Shown: positions 32,701 through 45,576, numbered from the stretch's first letter. The stretch: 64,000 bases of DNA from Glandiceps talaboti (GCF_964340395.1 NC_135552.1:16094694-16158693); one strand, 5' to 3'. Notes: generated by a model not told the origin, from the letters alone. Numbers and translations: made by a program.

Positions 32701-35700
32701 AATATTTACTGCACCACACAAAGCCAAACCTACAGACAGCATGATACGGGGACTCATCTTATCCACAAAGATACCGCTAAGAAATTTACTGATACTGTAG
32801 GCGGTCATCAAACTGCTGCTGATCAGACCTACAGAGATATAAGATATGAAAACTCTATCACCATACTAGATTGTAAGATACTCAGTACTAGTATACCATG
32901 TACGAGGCAAGTTAAACAAAAAATATGGAATATATACTCTGGTCGTTCTGCGTCACAACAACATGTGTCTACATCATTGGTGCTGCTGTGTTCAAAATAT
33001 GAGTCAAAACATTCAAATTTTCTTTGATAATACTGGTGCTGGTGTAATTATGTTATTCTCCAATATTTTTCTTCATTCAGTCAGAAAATACTCGTGACCA
33101 CCTAAGGGTTGTCACTACTTGTCTCACGACTCGTATTGAAAAAGACCCCTTAGGTTACTCATATTTTCCTTGATGAACAAAGAAAAATATTGGGGAATAA
33201 CATCTAATTGTTCATAAGATTTTGTTGTGTAAGAGATCAAATTAACTCACTTCTAAGAAACTCTGTACAAATAAGTCCTCAAAAATGAAATATGAAATAT
33301 AGAATTACTGTATAACTTCCACTGAATTAAGCAATGTCTACCTAAAGTAAAGTCTAGCAGCTGCCATTGTTAATAAATCTTTATGTAAACTGGACTCTAA
33401 TTTCACTATGTGCAGTTAAAATAACACGATGACATTTTATCAAATATTGTTTCTGTCAATTGATGACATATAAACATATACTGGTATCACAGCAGAGCCA
33501 AAGTAGAATTAAAGACGTTTTTTCACAATTGTGAAGCCATGCAAACAATGTTGATAAGTATTCCAGCTATGTTTACTATTTTGGTGTACTGACTATATAG
33601 CATGGCTCTTATATGCTATTGTGGGTCTATGCTTACATGTCCCCTAATGAGAGCATGGAAGACTCTGTAGTGAAGAAGTCTAGAGTTAAGCATAGTAAAA
33701 ATGAAATCTGTTTGCGAGTTCGATTTTATCAAATATGCTGTTTGCTTTTTTCGTAATATTTTTAGGTTGGGAAGAATCACAATTCAGGAGATCTGCTTAC
33801 CAGTTCAGTTTTATATTTAAAAATTGGGGGGGGGGGGACATTTTAAGTTAGGAAGAACCTCAATTCGGGAAAATCTGCTTACCAATTCAGTTTTATCAAA
33901 TATTTTTTGTGTAATATTTTTGGTGTTAGGTTGAGAAGACCTACACTTCAGGAAAATTAAACTTAAAAACAGAGTAACCTGAACTTGTAATCTTATCCCT
34001 TGACTTGGGTTACAGCCCTGAGACAGAGTCATACTGGTATGGAATAAAAACCATACATATATGCAATTATAATTTACATTCTTATCATAATTATAATATT
34101 ATAATATCTATCTAGCTCGAAATAAGGGTGATCAAAAGGGACATCTCACTAAAGATTACAAAAAAAATGTTGACTTTGTAAGACAATTACTTTCTGATTT
34201 GGGCAAGTATTTTTTAATTTCTACTTGTCCAGTGGGCAAAAAAATATTTTTCATTACCTGGAGCCCTTCTTATCATAATTATCAATATTGTAGGCATTAA
34301 TTGTCATTTATGTTAATTGATTCCCAAAGTGAACTTTTAAAGTTGATATAAACATGTAACACTACCATTTTGTGTTGTTATATAATAGAGTCACATGACA
34401 TAAGTTTACAATTTGAAGTTAAATTTAATCAGTTTTAATATGTTATGCTGTACGACATGAAAAGATAATGATAAAATGTGAGCTACGAATGTATTTAGTC
34501 TGTTTACAATTTTTGATTTTATAATAATTAATGTTACTGAATGGTAATTTTTCACAGCTACTCTCATGTTAATCTATAATTAATTCATTTACTTTATGTA
34601 ATCACAGCAGTGTCCACACAGTGTTAATGATGTAATAAGGGTTACTGGGGATGTTGATAACAGCATACACCCTGGAGATCTAAGATCTATGATTACAGTT
34701 GGGTCAATGAGTGAGATAAACTAAACACTGCTATGAGTTTAGTCTGTAAGATATACCACATTTGTGCCACGTGTATGCCAGCCATCAGCTTCCCTTCACT
34801 GGTTTAGAAGCACGATAGGGCTTAGAAACACAATGACGATGGACATGTCTTAGTTGAGTGAAACAATACCATTTAGAAATGTCAGTGTATACATGAACAA
34901 TGTATCATCTGGGGTTATGATAGGCAACCATAGGCATGGTTACTCATCTTCATTATCTAAGATAGGATATTCATGATCTTATATCTATCAGCTTGCAGAA
35001 TTCTTAGAGCGATTCTAGAATTTTGTAGAAATCCGCCTTATTTTACCCCTTTCACATATCGACCAAATATATCAATATTATCATCGATAATTTATTTTGT
35101 TCTGAAAAATATCTACGTGGTCCTAGAAATCTGTGTCATTTTACCCAATTTGTATATTATCGGCGAAGTAAGTCAATAATATCTCCAAATACGTCAATAA
35201 TATCAGTAATTTAATTATAGCCTGAAACATATCTCGAGTCACAAGTGTCTGTGATGCAAATGTAACACCTGCATCTTTCTATCATGTGTGAAATTCAAAC
35301 CATATGTTACTTTACTTTTACTTTTAATTCAACTCCGGCAATTCAACCTATTATTGCAACGTTGCATGTATCTAGGCGACAGATAAAGGATGTCTTCTCT
35401 TACTGCAGCCACACATCAACGCGTAACGTAAGGAGTAGTCCTGCTTGCTGGCGGATCGGAGTAGTCGAGACCCGATTCTGACAATGTATCCCCTTCGCAT
35501 ACAGGGGCATTGTCGGATCCCTTACCCCGTCTGCTTGCAGGACTAACATAAGGAGGGAGAGTCCTGTTTGCAGGTGGAGTACGGAACAAGATTCTTACAT
35601 TGCTCTATGGAGAAGGAAGCTAGGAGGACAACGTCAGAATCGAGTCACGACTGCAAGCAGTGCTATCGCAAGTGATGAAAGGGGCGGAGGGGCATTTTTA

Positions 35701-35926
35701 TTATCTTTGGCCTTCAACTTCAAGTTGGCCAGGTCCACGCAGAGGTTAAACTCAGAATGTATAAATGGTACTTACCTAATTCACTTTTACTGATGTCCAT
35801 CTCTTCAATAACATATAACATTACATTTGTAAACGATTTTCTAGTTGCTATGTACATGATATATGCAACGTACATTGCGCAGAATATGCTGGCTTGATAT
35901 CTACCGTACGACCCCATTGTCGACAT
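26738..35926 (-). CDS. SLC37A4: Glucose-6-phosphate/phosphate exchanger, SLC37A4-like
   Basis: Nine exons read in phase: 35776-35926, 32596-32828, 30865-31000, 30084-30200, 29325-29483, 28463-28548, 28038-28151, 27405-27543 and 26738-26904; 1302 nt, 433 aa, close to the 429 aa of the human protein. It is a major-facilitator antiporter of the ER membrane, moving glucose-6-phosphate into the lumen in exchange for phosphate. Family signatures: N-terminal ATRKSF with the substrate-binding Arg29-Lys30, ALWFVNGLVQGGGWPACGK, then WFAPAQFGTWWSILSTSMN, GSLQIGATVGCIAAG and FGPVALIGVLTIEHAP / GTSHAIGS. The tail ends RIKTE, weakly like an ER-retrieval KKXX. The start ATG matches the family N-terminus. 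Intron 8 carries tandem copies of the exon 8 end. Confidence 0.95.
26989..27418 (-). repeat. Seven ~62-bp tandem copies of the SLC37A4 exon 8 end plus donor
   Basis: Units start (plus coordinates) at 26989, 27052, 27115, 27177, 27239, 27301 and 27358; the eighth, at 27419, is inside exon 8 itself. On the minus strand each reads intron-like caatctagtacag, then ~30 nt like cccatgctattggttc..., then gtgagt/gtaagt-like sequence. The 30-nt parts are open and encode variants of AHAIGSLGAS. Confidence 0.9.
31548..31803. mobile_element. Inverted-repeat MITE in SLC37A4 intron 2
   Basis: The left arm (caattgataaaacaacttta...gtttttct) is matched by the reverse complement of the right arm (attggtaaaacaactttacc...gtttttct). 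It belongs to the same family as 10270-10480 and 49370-49570, sharing acaaactttttacac. No ORF. Confidence 0.65.
33043..33210. mobile_element. Inverted-repeat MITE in SLC37A4 intron 1
   Basis: The ends read aattatgttattctccaata and, from the right, aattagatgttattccccaa, with inverted identity through aatatttttctt. The span is 168 bp. Related aatatttttctt fragments occur at about 30345 and 29845. Confidence 0.65.
35431..35668. repeat. Four alternating-orientation copies of a ~50-bp unit
   Basis: A unit beginning agtcctgcttgc and ending near gattctgacaatg occurs at about 35432-35485 (+), 35500-35548 (-), 35566-35618 (+) and 35625-35668 (-), diverged by 20-30%. It lies within intron 1 of SLC37A4, about 100 bp from exon 1. 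It looks like nested or multimerised transposon ends. Confidence 0.65.
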
Positions 35927-37781
35927 GTCACGCGAAGTAGTGTAATCACTTCGCGTAGATAAACTTCACCGGCTTGTACTATTGTTAGACACGTTACGGT
36001 AGTTTTCGACGCTGAGTCATTCAAATATTGTACAAATAATAGTTTGCCGTCTTAGAATGTGTTTTTCCTGATGGTAGGCATTCATGGGCAGAGAGCTACA
36101 CTTCAAACTTTCCTCCTTATTCAGACGACACTGCGCCGTTGATCAGATCCGAACATGGAATTACACGATAACCTTTGGCCTTCGAAAGCTTGATGTAAGT
36201 AAACAGCTGATAGGTGGCGCTGCGTGGCGTGAATGTGGCCAACAAGGCCAGTGAACTTTATTACACCATAGACCCCCTATGATTACACTACGTATATACA
36301 CCACAACGTTCTGCATGCATGTTGCTAATTAAGAAAATAACCAAAACTAACAATTTCAACAGACCAAAATCAAGACAAAATAAAACACTAATAAACATGT
36401 TAAACATATTAATTCACCGTTTCTAGCACAATTTCAAACAAGCATAAATAGACAGTGTTTTGTGATATATTGATAGATGTGGTATACTGTTATCCATGCA
36501 TGTATATATATTTATAAATATTTTAACACATTACAGTTATTGTTTGTTTGTTTGTTTGTTTGTTTGTTTGTCTATCTATTGCGAGCAACACTACAAATTA
36601 AGCGCTGGGCCCCTTTGCATCATAACATATGAGAGCTGAGAATTACAATTAGTAGGCAGCCTACACGGAGTGCATTTCAGAATGTGATGCATTTTTGACA
36701 TGTTTTGCCGTACATAATCATATGAATTGGTATGGGAATGCAATGTAATATAATTAACTAGAGAATGTCACTCTAAGATTTAAAAAAAGTTATTTAATTG
36801 TTCTACCGTGACACTATTTAGATATTTATCGAACAATTACTAGCTATAGGCCATGCACCCCGTATCATAGAATACATCTATCACAACGCACACGTGTATG
36901 TGGAGAAGAGAAATAATGACACATTGTGCTGATATAACGTCAGAGCAGTTTTTTTGAGTGAACACTGAGGGGAAATAATATATTTATGTAATACCGACGT
37001 TTAGATGTATGTAAAAGTGGGGGGGGGGGGGGTCATTAGCTGTCTATGAAATTCAATGTTTGTGCAAGGTAGTAAGTTTCTTTCACCAATACCGTATCGC
37101 GTTTGAAACAACCATGGGGAATTACTAGTATAACAGAAGGACGCTTTGAATAGTAATTTGTACACCTCTAGGTTTTATTGATTTATACGTTATTCTTAAC
37201 TTCTGGAAAAGAATAAGTCTTGATGTATTTAAAAAACACTTTCTTGTATATAAATTATTCAAATCTCCAGATATTCCCTTAGCCTCCCTTCTATTCTATA
37301 GCTGCTGTGAGAAAGTTAATAAAGTATAAACTATTTAAAATAAACTCTTACATTCATTGGTGTTAGTGCACCTGTACTTAATTCTGTATTTCTCATGACC
37401 AACTGACTTTAGCCTATACGAAAATTCTTCAATCTGGCGAAATAAAAAAATGACGCCCTCTACGGCAGGATTAGAAAAAATATCATAGCGTCACTACACA
37501 CCGTCATATTAGTCCCATGAAGCGTATCTGAGCGAAAATTACCGTTTATTGTTGAAAATTGGGAACTGTTATAAAACAAATGGTTCAAAATTTTCCTCTG
37601 ACTTTAATTGTCATTTCAAAGTTATTCAAAGTTATACAATTATGAATCATGAATTACGTACAATTATGAATTAAAAGTATCACCAACATGTACTTATTTT
37701 TTTTTTAGAAGACTTGTTATAAAACGTTTATTTTAATTACAACATACCGACTCAGACCCTAATTCGTCTATCAGTCTGTCA

Positions 37782-37814
<33 letters not shown>

Positions 37815-38319
37815 CGTCTGTCTGTCTGTCTACGTCTCTGTCTAAATATCAATCCACTCACTCACTCACTCACTCACTCACTCACTCACTCACTCACTCA
37901 CTCACTCACTCACTCACTCACTCACTCACTCACTCATCACTCACCCATCCATCCATCTATCTTTCCATCTAATCCAATCCATCCCTCCATCCATCTGGTG
38001 AATATGAAATTGTCATACGCAAAAATGAAAATTACAACTTCTCGTCAGAACGTGGTTAGTCTGCGAGAGTTGACAAACTACAGTCACAATATATGCATAA
38101 TTATGTAAATGCTTTAAGTTCATTTACATCATTTATCATTTATCTACGAATCTACGATGATGATCTGGTGGGTGGTATAACAGCATTGAGACACATGTTT
38201 GTTTCATCAACCAGGTCGTAAAATTTAACTGATGATCGTGATGGCTCGTTTCATTGCTGGGTTGTAACACTGACAATACTTTTGACAGTAGTTTTTGTCA
38301 TCCGCCGGTTGCTTTCTGC
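35927..38319. other. SLC37A4 upstream region and non-coding DNA
   Basis: Just upstream of the SLC37A4 ATG is a short palindrome (cgcgaagt...acttcgcg, 35931-35957). Further right are (TTTG)n at 36541-36570, a G-run near 37020, (CTGT)n at 37781-37838 and (CACT)n at 37855-37945. No exon was found. Confidence 0.5.
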
Positions 38320-38782
38320 TTATTCAACACTTGCCAGGCCTTGTTTTGTGTCTGAAAGGAGAGATATAAAATTCAATCATGTGAGATTAAAGATATCGTC
38401 GACACTTTCTGGAAAGCCAATATACAATTGCAATGTATCACAAAGAAGTATCAAGCTTGAATTTAACTATTGGGGCGATGGTAACATTATATAAAAAAAA
38501 AACAATTTCAAACCAATTGGTTTAGCCGTAATACAAAAGCTTACTTGTATTGTTTTTCAAGTCATTCAGATAATTTTTTTTATGAAATTCGATTCCCGTC
38601 GAAGTGTCGTTCATACTCTTAATTTTCTATGTCTTCACACGATAACTTAGGGACTCGACATGAATAACAGGGGGAGAGGTCGGGCCGATAGGAGAGAGGG
38701 TCAGTGGTCACAGTTTGTCATGCTAGTGTTTGCGGGGGGTAAGGAGGTCAATATTTTTGTGTAATATTGTTATCACATATAC

Positions 38783-38847
<65 letters not shown>

Positions 38848-39086
38848 ATACATGTATATATAAATATATATATATAAGTGAATAAATGAATGAAGAAAAG
38901 GTGGCTTGGTTACTTCGCATCCACCCACCTGACGAGTGTGACCAGCTATATATACTGGCCATACGAAACAAATTTGTAGTGGAGAATCGAATGTAACAAA
39001 GTAACCAAGCCACTTTTCTTCATTCGCTTATCAAGCTCTACATCCGTATCGAACACTGTACACAAGAAGATCTCAAACCATACATT

Positions 39087-39184
<98 letters not shown>

Positions 39185-40809
39185 TGACAGGAAGAGGAAG
39201 CTTAGAGGGGATCAACATTTTTCACTTATTGAACTCAAGTTCTGATTCAGAAAAACCTCGGAACCCTCTCCTATAATTTATGTCCGGTTACTAAGAAAAT
39301 GAAATTTGACCTACCGTTGTGTTTACTATCATTGGATGTTTGTTTATCTGTGATTTCAGCCTCTGTACTAGGCTCTGTACCTAGAAGTGAGGATAGAGCA
39401 GGGAGTGATGTTTGTACATGATTTTAAACAACGTACGTAGTACCTAGTTTTGTAAGTAAATATTTCCTATAAGTTTAAATTTTTCGCATATGTTTGTATT
39501 TTTTCTATATCAATCTTGTTTTCTTCAATAGCGTTATTTTTTTTGCAGTCGAATAATTAGAAAGACTATCGGTAGAATTTTATACTTATGATGATAAAAT
39601 TAGAGTGAAGTTTGACATTGAACGTTGATTGGTGGACGTTAATATGTACTGTGACGCATATTTCACGTGAATTGCGCGCCATACATGTATCATGTCACCG
39701 CGTTTGTCGGATTTGTGCATGGAATGTAACTTGGTAAACGTTGCCTTATCTGCACCTTGAACCATGCAAGTATTAAGCGATATACTTCCATGTCTGCACA
39801 AAGTCCTAAACTGTATTTTATCACGTGATTCTGCCAGTGAATGGAAAACAGCGTCTGTGTTTTATATTAATTAATGACGTCATTGTATGTACAAAGCAGA
39901 CAACAATTTGTAGTGACATTATCTACGCAAATAGTAACGATTTGGGTTTAATGAAATTAATCATAAATTAATTAATTAATTATTCTTTTCATTGTTTGGT
40001 GTTAGGGTGTCAATCACACACGCGATGTCTTCCCAAATTTGCATCTCCTCTTTCTCTAATGTACATTCATGAATAGAGCAAATATTCAAAGTCCCAAAAC
40101 CAACTTGTCACGTCATTCAATGTGCCCACAGAGAGAAATTGTCAGATGTAAGTTGCAGGGATGATTCGTGATCAAGTACATGCTGGTACGAACCTACAGC
40201 TAGCTAGTCAATCATTACATTCCATGATGTGCTATAAAATGTATACGAGCAGATTTGATGGTTAATAAACTGCTGTGACGCACCCAGAGCGTGTACTCAT
40301 GTTACATATCTCAGTTATTTCGTCATCATGTGTGCCAAACATTTTTTAAAAACCCGATCATATTAAAATCAACCATTTAACACTACAAACAGACACATGA
40401 AATGTAGTTATTTACCTCCAGAATTTCTCTCCATTATCAATTCCCTTGTGTCTGCTGCTATCCAGAGACCAAGTGCTTGTAATATTTGATCCAGTACAGC
40501 GGTGATCTTATTGAAGTCCTTATCGTAACTCTTCGCTTTATTCCTTTTCTTGAAAGAACTTAAATCTTCGTATTCCTCGACAAACTCTTCAATATCCTTG
40601 AAGCATTGCTCGACTGTGCTCATGATTGTCATGAAATGCTCATATCTGGGACTGCTAGTATCAGGCGGGTTCATGATTCTCAACGTCGGCTCTACAAATT
40701 CCACTCTCGATACAAGTAAATCACTCTTTGTATCGTTAGTTTTTGACTTTTTACCTTTCGTCCGAATATTTGAACATCTGTTTAGCGCGGCTAAGCATAT
40801 GGCTGTCAT
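38320..40809 (-). CDS. Small helical protein, unknown
   Basis: Exon 1 (40416-40809) is a clean 131-codon frame: a basic start ([20 protein letters not shown]), then predicted helices rich in Glu/Lys ([38 protein letters not shown]) and [20 protein letters not shown]. It ends at donor gtaaat in phase 1. Two further minus-strand exons fit in phase: 39315-39380 (acceptor cttctag, donor gtaggt; polar, [20 protein letters not shown]) and 38320-38351 (acceptor ctttcag; [10 protein letters not shown] then stop), giving 163 aa. There is no signal peptide or membrane segment, so it is probably soluble and intracellular. No family was recognised. Exon 1 is fairly secure; exons 2-3 are inferred. A TA-flanked hammerhead element sits in intron 2. 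Confidence 0.55.
38789..39181. repeat. (TA)n - hairpin element - (TA)n
   Basis: (TA)n at 38789-38878 (with CATG interruptions) and 39089-39181 flank a ~210-bp insert. Its outer arms 38889-38914 and 39000-39024 are reverse complements apart from one deleted base (gaagaaaaggtggcttgg against ccaagccacttttcttc). The hammerhead core lies between the arms. Confidence 0.9.
38925..38982 (+). ncRNA. Candidate type I hammerhead ribozyme (copy B)
   Basis: Core CTGACGA at 38929-38935; helix II of nine pairs out of ten (GTGTGACCAG 38936-38945 with CTGGCCATAC 38955-38964) with loop CTATATATA; GAAA at 38965-38968; a short helix III within ACAAATTTGT (38968-38977); cleavage-site base A at 38978 (GUA); then GTGG (38979-38982) pairing with CCAC (38925-38928) for helix I. 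Helix I is extended by the 25-bp outer arms. All conserved core bases are present and helix II contains a G-U pair and one A-C mismatch. This is the best of the candidates. Confidence 0.65.
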
Positions 40810-41370
40810 GGTTCAGTGCTAGTGTTGGCGGTACGGTGATCAGTGTTGATTGGGATATTTGTCGTTCGGTACGTATAACGCCGTGTTGATGATATACCTA
40901 GTGTTTGTACTTCTAAGGGTAACAGACCTATCAATATCACAGTATCTCTGGGTATTTATTAACTTAATGTTCTGTCAACGATAACAAAATGAGGGCATAA
41001 CCACGCATGTGATAACGCAAAATCTAAACTTCCTCTGTAGTTATCTATTACTTTGTAAAATTGAGTCATCAATCGACAGAGTTGGTTTCCAATGGTTATC
41101 CAAAGAAATACGAAGTTATCCGAGTAATGACTAGGTACGGCCCGGGATATTTACAGAGAAAACCCAATGATTCAGCGTTATGCATGTAATAAGCAGTGAA
41201 CCAAATTAAATGTCTACGTCACTTCTGGTACAGGGTACGATTCAAAGTGCACATCAAAAGTAACGACATACATATACATACACACGCACGCACGCACACA
41301 CGAACGCATACATACATACATACATACATACATACATACATACATACACACACGCCAACACATACATACA

Positions 41371-41404
<34 letters not shown>

Positions 41405-41747
41405 AATACATACATACATACATACATACATACATACATACATACATACATACATACATACATACACAATGGAAATAAGTTTTAATTGCTCTGTTGTGTT
41501 ATCCTCGGCAATACTTTTAAATTTGTATGTTTTTACTTTATTTTATTGCCAAATAAATTCAAATTCAAATTCAAATACATACAAACAAACAAACAAACAA
41601 ACAAACAAACAAACAAACAAACAAACAAACAAACAAACAAACAAACAACAAATTCGGTCTCTACTTTAACATTTTACCTAAAGTTCATGTCGTCTAGTCG
41701 TATCTCTCTTGCCTGTGGAAACGCACAAGAAATACAAAGCACCCCCA

Positions 41748-41786
<39 letters not shown>

Positions 41787-42229
41787 GCATAAACACTCTC
41801 ATACACAACCACACATATACGACCGGAACGCTAATCCGGAACTGTAACTGTGGCATATGTACCTTACTCTGTTTGACAACGATAAACCATGGGTACCATA
41901 TGCACTGTGACACACCTTGCGTCAATAAATTAAGGGTAAATTAAAACTAGGTTTATTTCCCATCGATCAATAGTATAATTAATGCATTATGTGATGAAAT
42001 TTAATATATGATAGAATTACAACTATATATATATAATACACTTTTAAAAGCCTGTTTTGAGAAAGACTATAATCGAAATGTACTGAGTTATTGATTGTTG
42101 AGTTTACACAATAAACCTTCACCTTTTAATACAAGAAGTCATTGTTGAGTTTACGAAGGGTCAACCATTGTTTACGTCACGGGGCAATATTTCAAAATCT
42201 TTAGCTACACAATGTCAATATCGACGATT
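40810..42229. repeat. Gene-free stretch dominated by microsatellites
   Basis: (TACA)n with ACGC and AC variants at 41278-41465, (CAAA)n at 41578-41648 and (AC)n at 41752-41782. The first ~350 bp may hold the promoter of the minus-strand gene ending at 40809. No exon was seen. Confidence 0.85.
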
Positions 42230-42272
42230 ATTATGTGATTGTTAAAATTCGAATACTGCAATAAAAACAAAG

Positions 42273-42356
42273 CATCTCCGGCGGGATTCGAACCCGCAGC
42301 CTCCGAATTTCATACCTGCTAGAAGTCCGACGCGCTATCCGTTGCGCCACGGAGAC
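42273..42356 (-). tRNA. trnR-UCU: tRNA-Arg(UCU), 11-nt intron (copy 1)
   Basis: Acceptor stem GTCTCCG/CGGAGAT with discriminator G, D arm GGCGCAACGGATAGCGC, anticodon loop CTTCTA-A interrupted one base after the anticodon by an 11-nt intron (gcaggtatgaa), T arm GCGGGTTCGAATCCCGC (canonical B box). A TTTTT terminator follows. Intron-bearing tRNA-Arg(UCU) is typical of animals. Confidence 0.95.
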
Positions 42357-43928
42357 CTGAATGTCTTTCACCCATTTGAAATGAACCATGACAATAAATC
42401 AATAAAATATTATCCTCTATTTACGTAAACAATCGGCCCAAATGTAGACCAATTTTCATTCATTTCACTCTTGGATATAAAGGGATATTCAAAATTTTCC
42501 AACTTTGGGTTCTGATGAGTCATTTTATGATTTTCACTTGGTTACCAAGAAACGCCAAATTGAAAGTTTAACTCTTTTTTCACTTCGATTGTTCTTTTGT
42601 CTAGTGTCAAATAAACTTTGGTCGGCTTAATAGTTTCGTTTCTTAACAGAGAGTTAGGCATTTGTACCTTCCAGCTCAGGCTACCAAATCACATTTGTGC
42701 CTGACACTACAACAAATAAAGTAGTCCTCACTTTTTGTCTTTTCTTCTTTTCTGTTTGACTTGTACTAGTAGCAATGGCAATGGGTTTGCAGGCTTGCTC
42801 TCGATTTATGACGAGGAGTTGGGCAATAATACGTTCAGGTTACCCCCAGAGAAAACCCAGTTCATGCCTCGCCAGGCAGCGGAACTGGTTGTTATTGGAG
42901 AAATGACTGCCATAAATTTCAATGTACCATAGTTCCAATCGTGTTCAGGGTAAAATAAGACCGCACATAAACTAATATGAAAGTTCATATGTGTTGGTAA
43001 TTCAATGTGTTGCACTATAAGTGATGCTCTGAATAATGCCAATCTGTTGACAAAGACGGAAGTACGCAGTCGAAAATTTCAGGTAACAATTTTCAAGTTT
43101 GTTGGAACAAAAGTTTAATGCAACACTGTCTTATTAATTGTTGTGACTACGTTGAATCGTACGCTTAGTTTCGGTTTCTAACGGGGGAGTTGAGCAGTTG
43201 TACCCTCACGGGCTTAGGATGTCAGATTTTGTCTGGCGATTTTGCACCGTCTTTTTGTTTCTCGGCATTCACTTCTATTCCATCACATTTCCCGCGGTTC
43301 ATTGTAAAGCTGGAAATTATTGTCTTGGTCAGTGTGACGTAACTACTGGCCAATGGGGGGGGGGGGGGATATGTGTTCTGACATAAAAAGTGGGTATTTA
43401 GTGAAAGTATGCGAATATTCAGCAGTACGTACGTTGCACATCTATTTTCATTTTTTCGTAATTATTAAGCACTTATTTGTATTGTTATTAGTTTTATATT
43501 TATTATGAAATCCCAGATCCCAACTGTTAACTACGTTCCGCAAAGTCTCTTTTCTGTAAAAAGATAGTTCACTGTTGCCTTTTTTCAATAAAGGTACAGG
43601 TTTGCAGAACCTTTCCCTAAGAATTACGGGCTTTTATTTCTGTTTTCTCCCTGGGTGACCATGTGTTTGTTTGTTTGTTTGTTTGTTTGTTTGTTTGTTT
43701 GTCAGTTTTGTGGAAACCTTTACGGCGAAATCAAGTTCTTCCGTCCCTTTGTTTTGTTTTGCGTCGGGCAGCCATTTTGATTTCACGGCTTTTCAACCTT
43801 TTCTTTTTACTGCGTGGCTCTGTTCCCCACCGCTATCGATATCCCTTTATAACAGTGCCATGTGTTAGTTTGTGCAGTCTGGTTAGTTTGTGATCGTTGA
43901 AATTCGAAAATTGCAATAAAAACAGTAG

Positions 43929-44012
43929 CATCTCCGGCGGGATTCGAACCCGCAGCCTCCGAATTTCATACCTGCTAGAAGTCCGACGCGCTATCCGTTG
44001 CGCCACGGAGAC
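43929..44012 (-). tRNA. trnR-UCU: tRNA-Arg(UCU), 11-nt intron (copy 2)
   Basis: Identical in sequence to copy 1 across the 84-nt gene including the intron. A TTTTT terminator follows on the minus strand (aaaaac on plus). Confidence 0.95.
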
Positions 44013-45576
44013 CTGTATGTCTTTCACCCATTTGAAATGAACCATGACAATAAATCAATAAAATATTACTCTATTTACGTATACAATCGGCCCAAATGTA
44101 GACCAATTTTCATTCATTTCACTCTTGGATATAAAAGGATGTTCAAAATTTTCCATAAACTTTGGGTTCTGATGAGTCATTTTATGATTTTCATTTCGCA
44201 GAATTTTCGCTTGGTTGCCAAGAAACGCGAATTAATTGAAAGTTTAACTCTTTTTCACTTCGATTGTTCTTTTGTGCCAAATAATTAAATATAAAGCCGG
44301 CTTATTAATTTCCTTTCTTATCAGAGAGTTAGGCATTTGTACCTTCGAGCTTAGGCTACCAAATCACATTTGTGCCTGACACTACAACAAATAAAGTAGT
44401 CCTCACTTTTTCTTTTCTGTTTGACTAGAACTAGTAGCAATGGGTTTGCAGGCTTGCTTTCGATTTATGACGAGGAGTTGGGCAATAATACTTTCAGGTT
44501 ACCCCCAGAGAAAACCAAGTTCATGCATCGCCAAGCAGCGGAACTGGTTGTTATTGGAGAAATGACTGCCATAAATTTCAATGTACCATAGTTCCAATCG
44601 TGTTTAGGGTAAAATAAGACCGCACATAAACTAATATGAAAGTTCATATGTGTTGGTAATTCAATGTATTGCATTATAAGTGATGCTCTGAATAATGCCA
44701 ATCTGTTGACAAAGACGGAAGTACGCAGTCGAAAACTTCAGGTAACAATTTTCAAGTTTGTTGGAACAAAAGTTTAATGCAACACTGTCTTATTAATTGT
44801 TGTGACTACGTTGAATCGTACGCTGAGTTTCGGTTTCTAACGGGGGAGTTGAGCAGTTGTACCCTCACGGGCTTAGGATGTCAGATTTTGTCTGGCGATT
44901 TTGCACCGTCTTTTTGTTTCTCGGCATTCACTTCTATTCCATCACATTTCCCGCGGTTCATTGTAAAGCTGGAAATTATTGTCTTGGTCAGTGTGACGTA
45001 ACTACTGGCCAATGGGGGGGGGGGATATGTGTTCTGACATAAAAAGTGGGTATTTAGTGAAAGTATGCGAATATTCAGCAGTACGTACGTTGCACATCTA
45101 TTTTCATTTTTTCGTAATTATTAAACACTTATTTGTATATAGTTTTATATTTATTATGAAATCCCAGATCCCAACTGTTAACTACGTTCCGCAAAGTCAC
45201 TTTTCTGTAAAAAGATAGTTCACTGTTGCCTTTTTTCAATAAAGGTACGGGTTTCCAGAACCTTTCCCTAAGAATTACCGGCGGGCTTTTATTTCTGTTT
45301 TCCGACTGGGTGACCATGTGTTTGTTTGTTTGTTTGTTTGTCTGTCAGTTTTGTGGAAACCTTTACGGCGAAATCAAGTTCTTCCGTCCCTTTGTTTTGT
45401 TTTGCGTCGGGCAGCCATTTTGATTTCACGGCTTTTCAACCTTTTCTTTTTACTGCGTGGCTCTGTTCCCCACCGCTATCGATATCCCTTTAGAACAGTG
45501 CCATGTGTTAGTTTGTGCAGTCTGGGCTGGACAGTTTGTGATCGTTGAAATTCGAAAATTGCAATAAAAACAGTAG

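Noticed and set aside
42806-43042. 78-aa minus-strand frame repeated in each tRNA array unit
   Set aside because: Differences between units change amino acids at most sites in this frame, whereas the plus frame has more silent changes, so it is probably a shadow.
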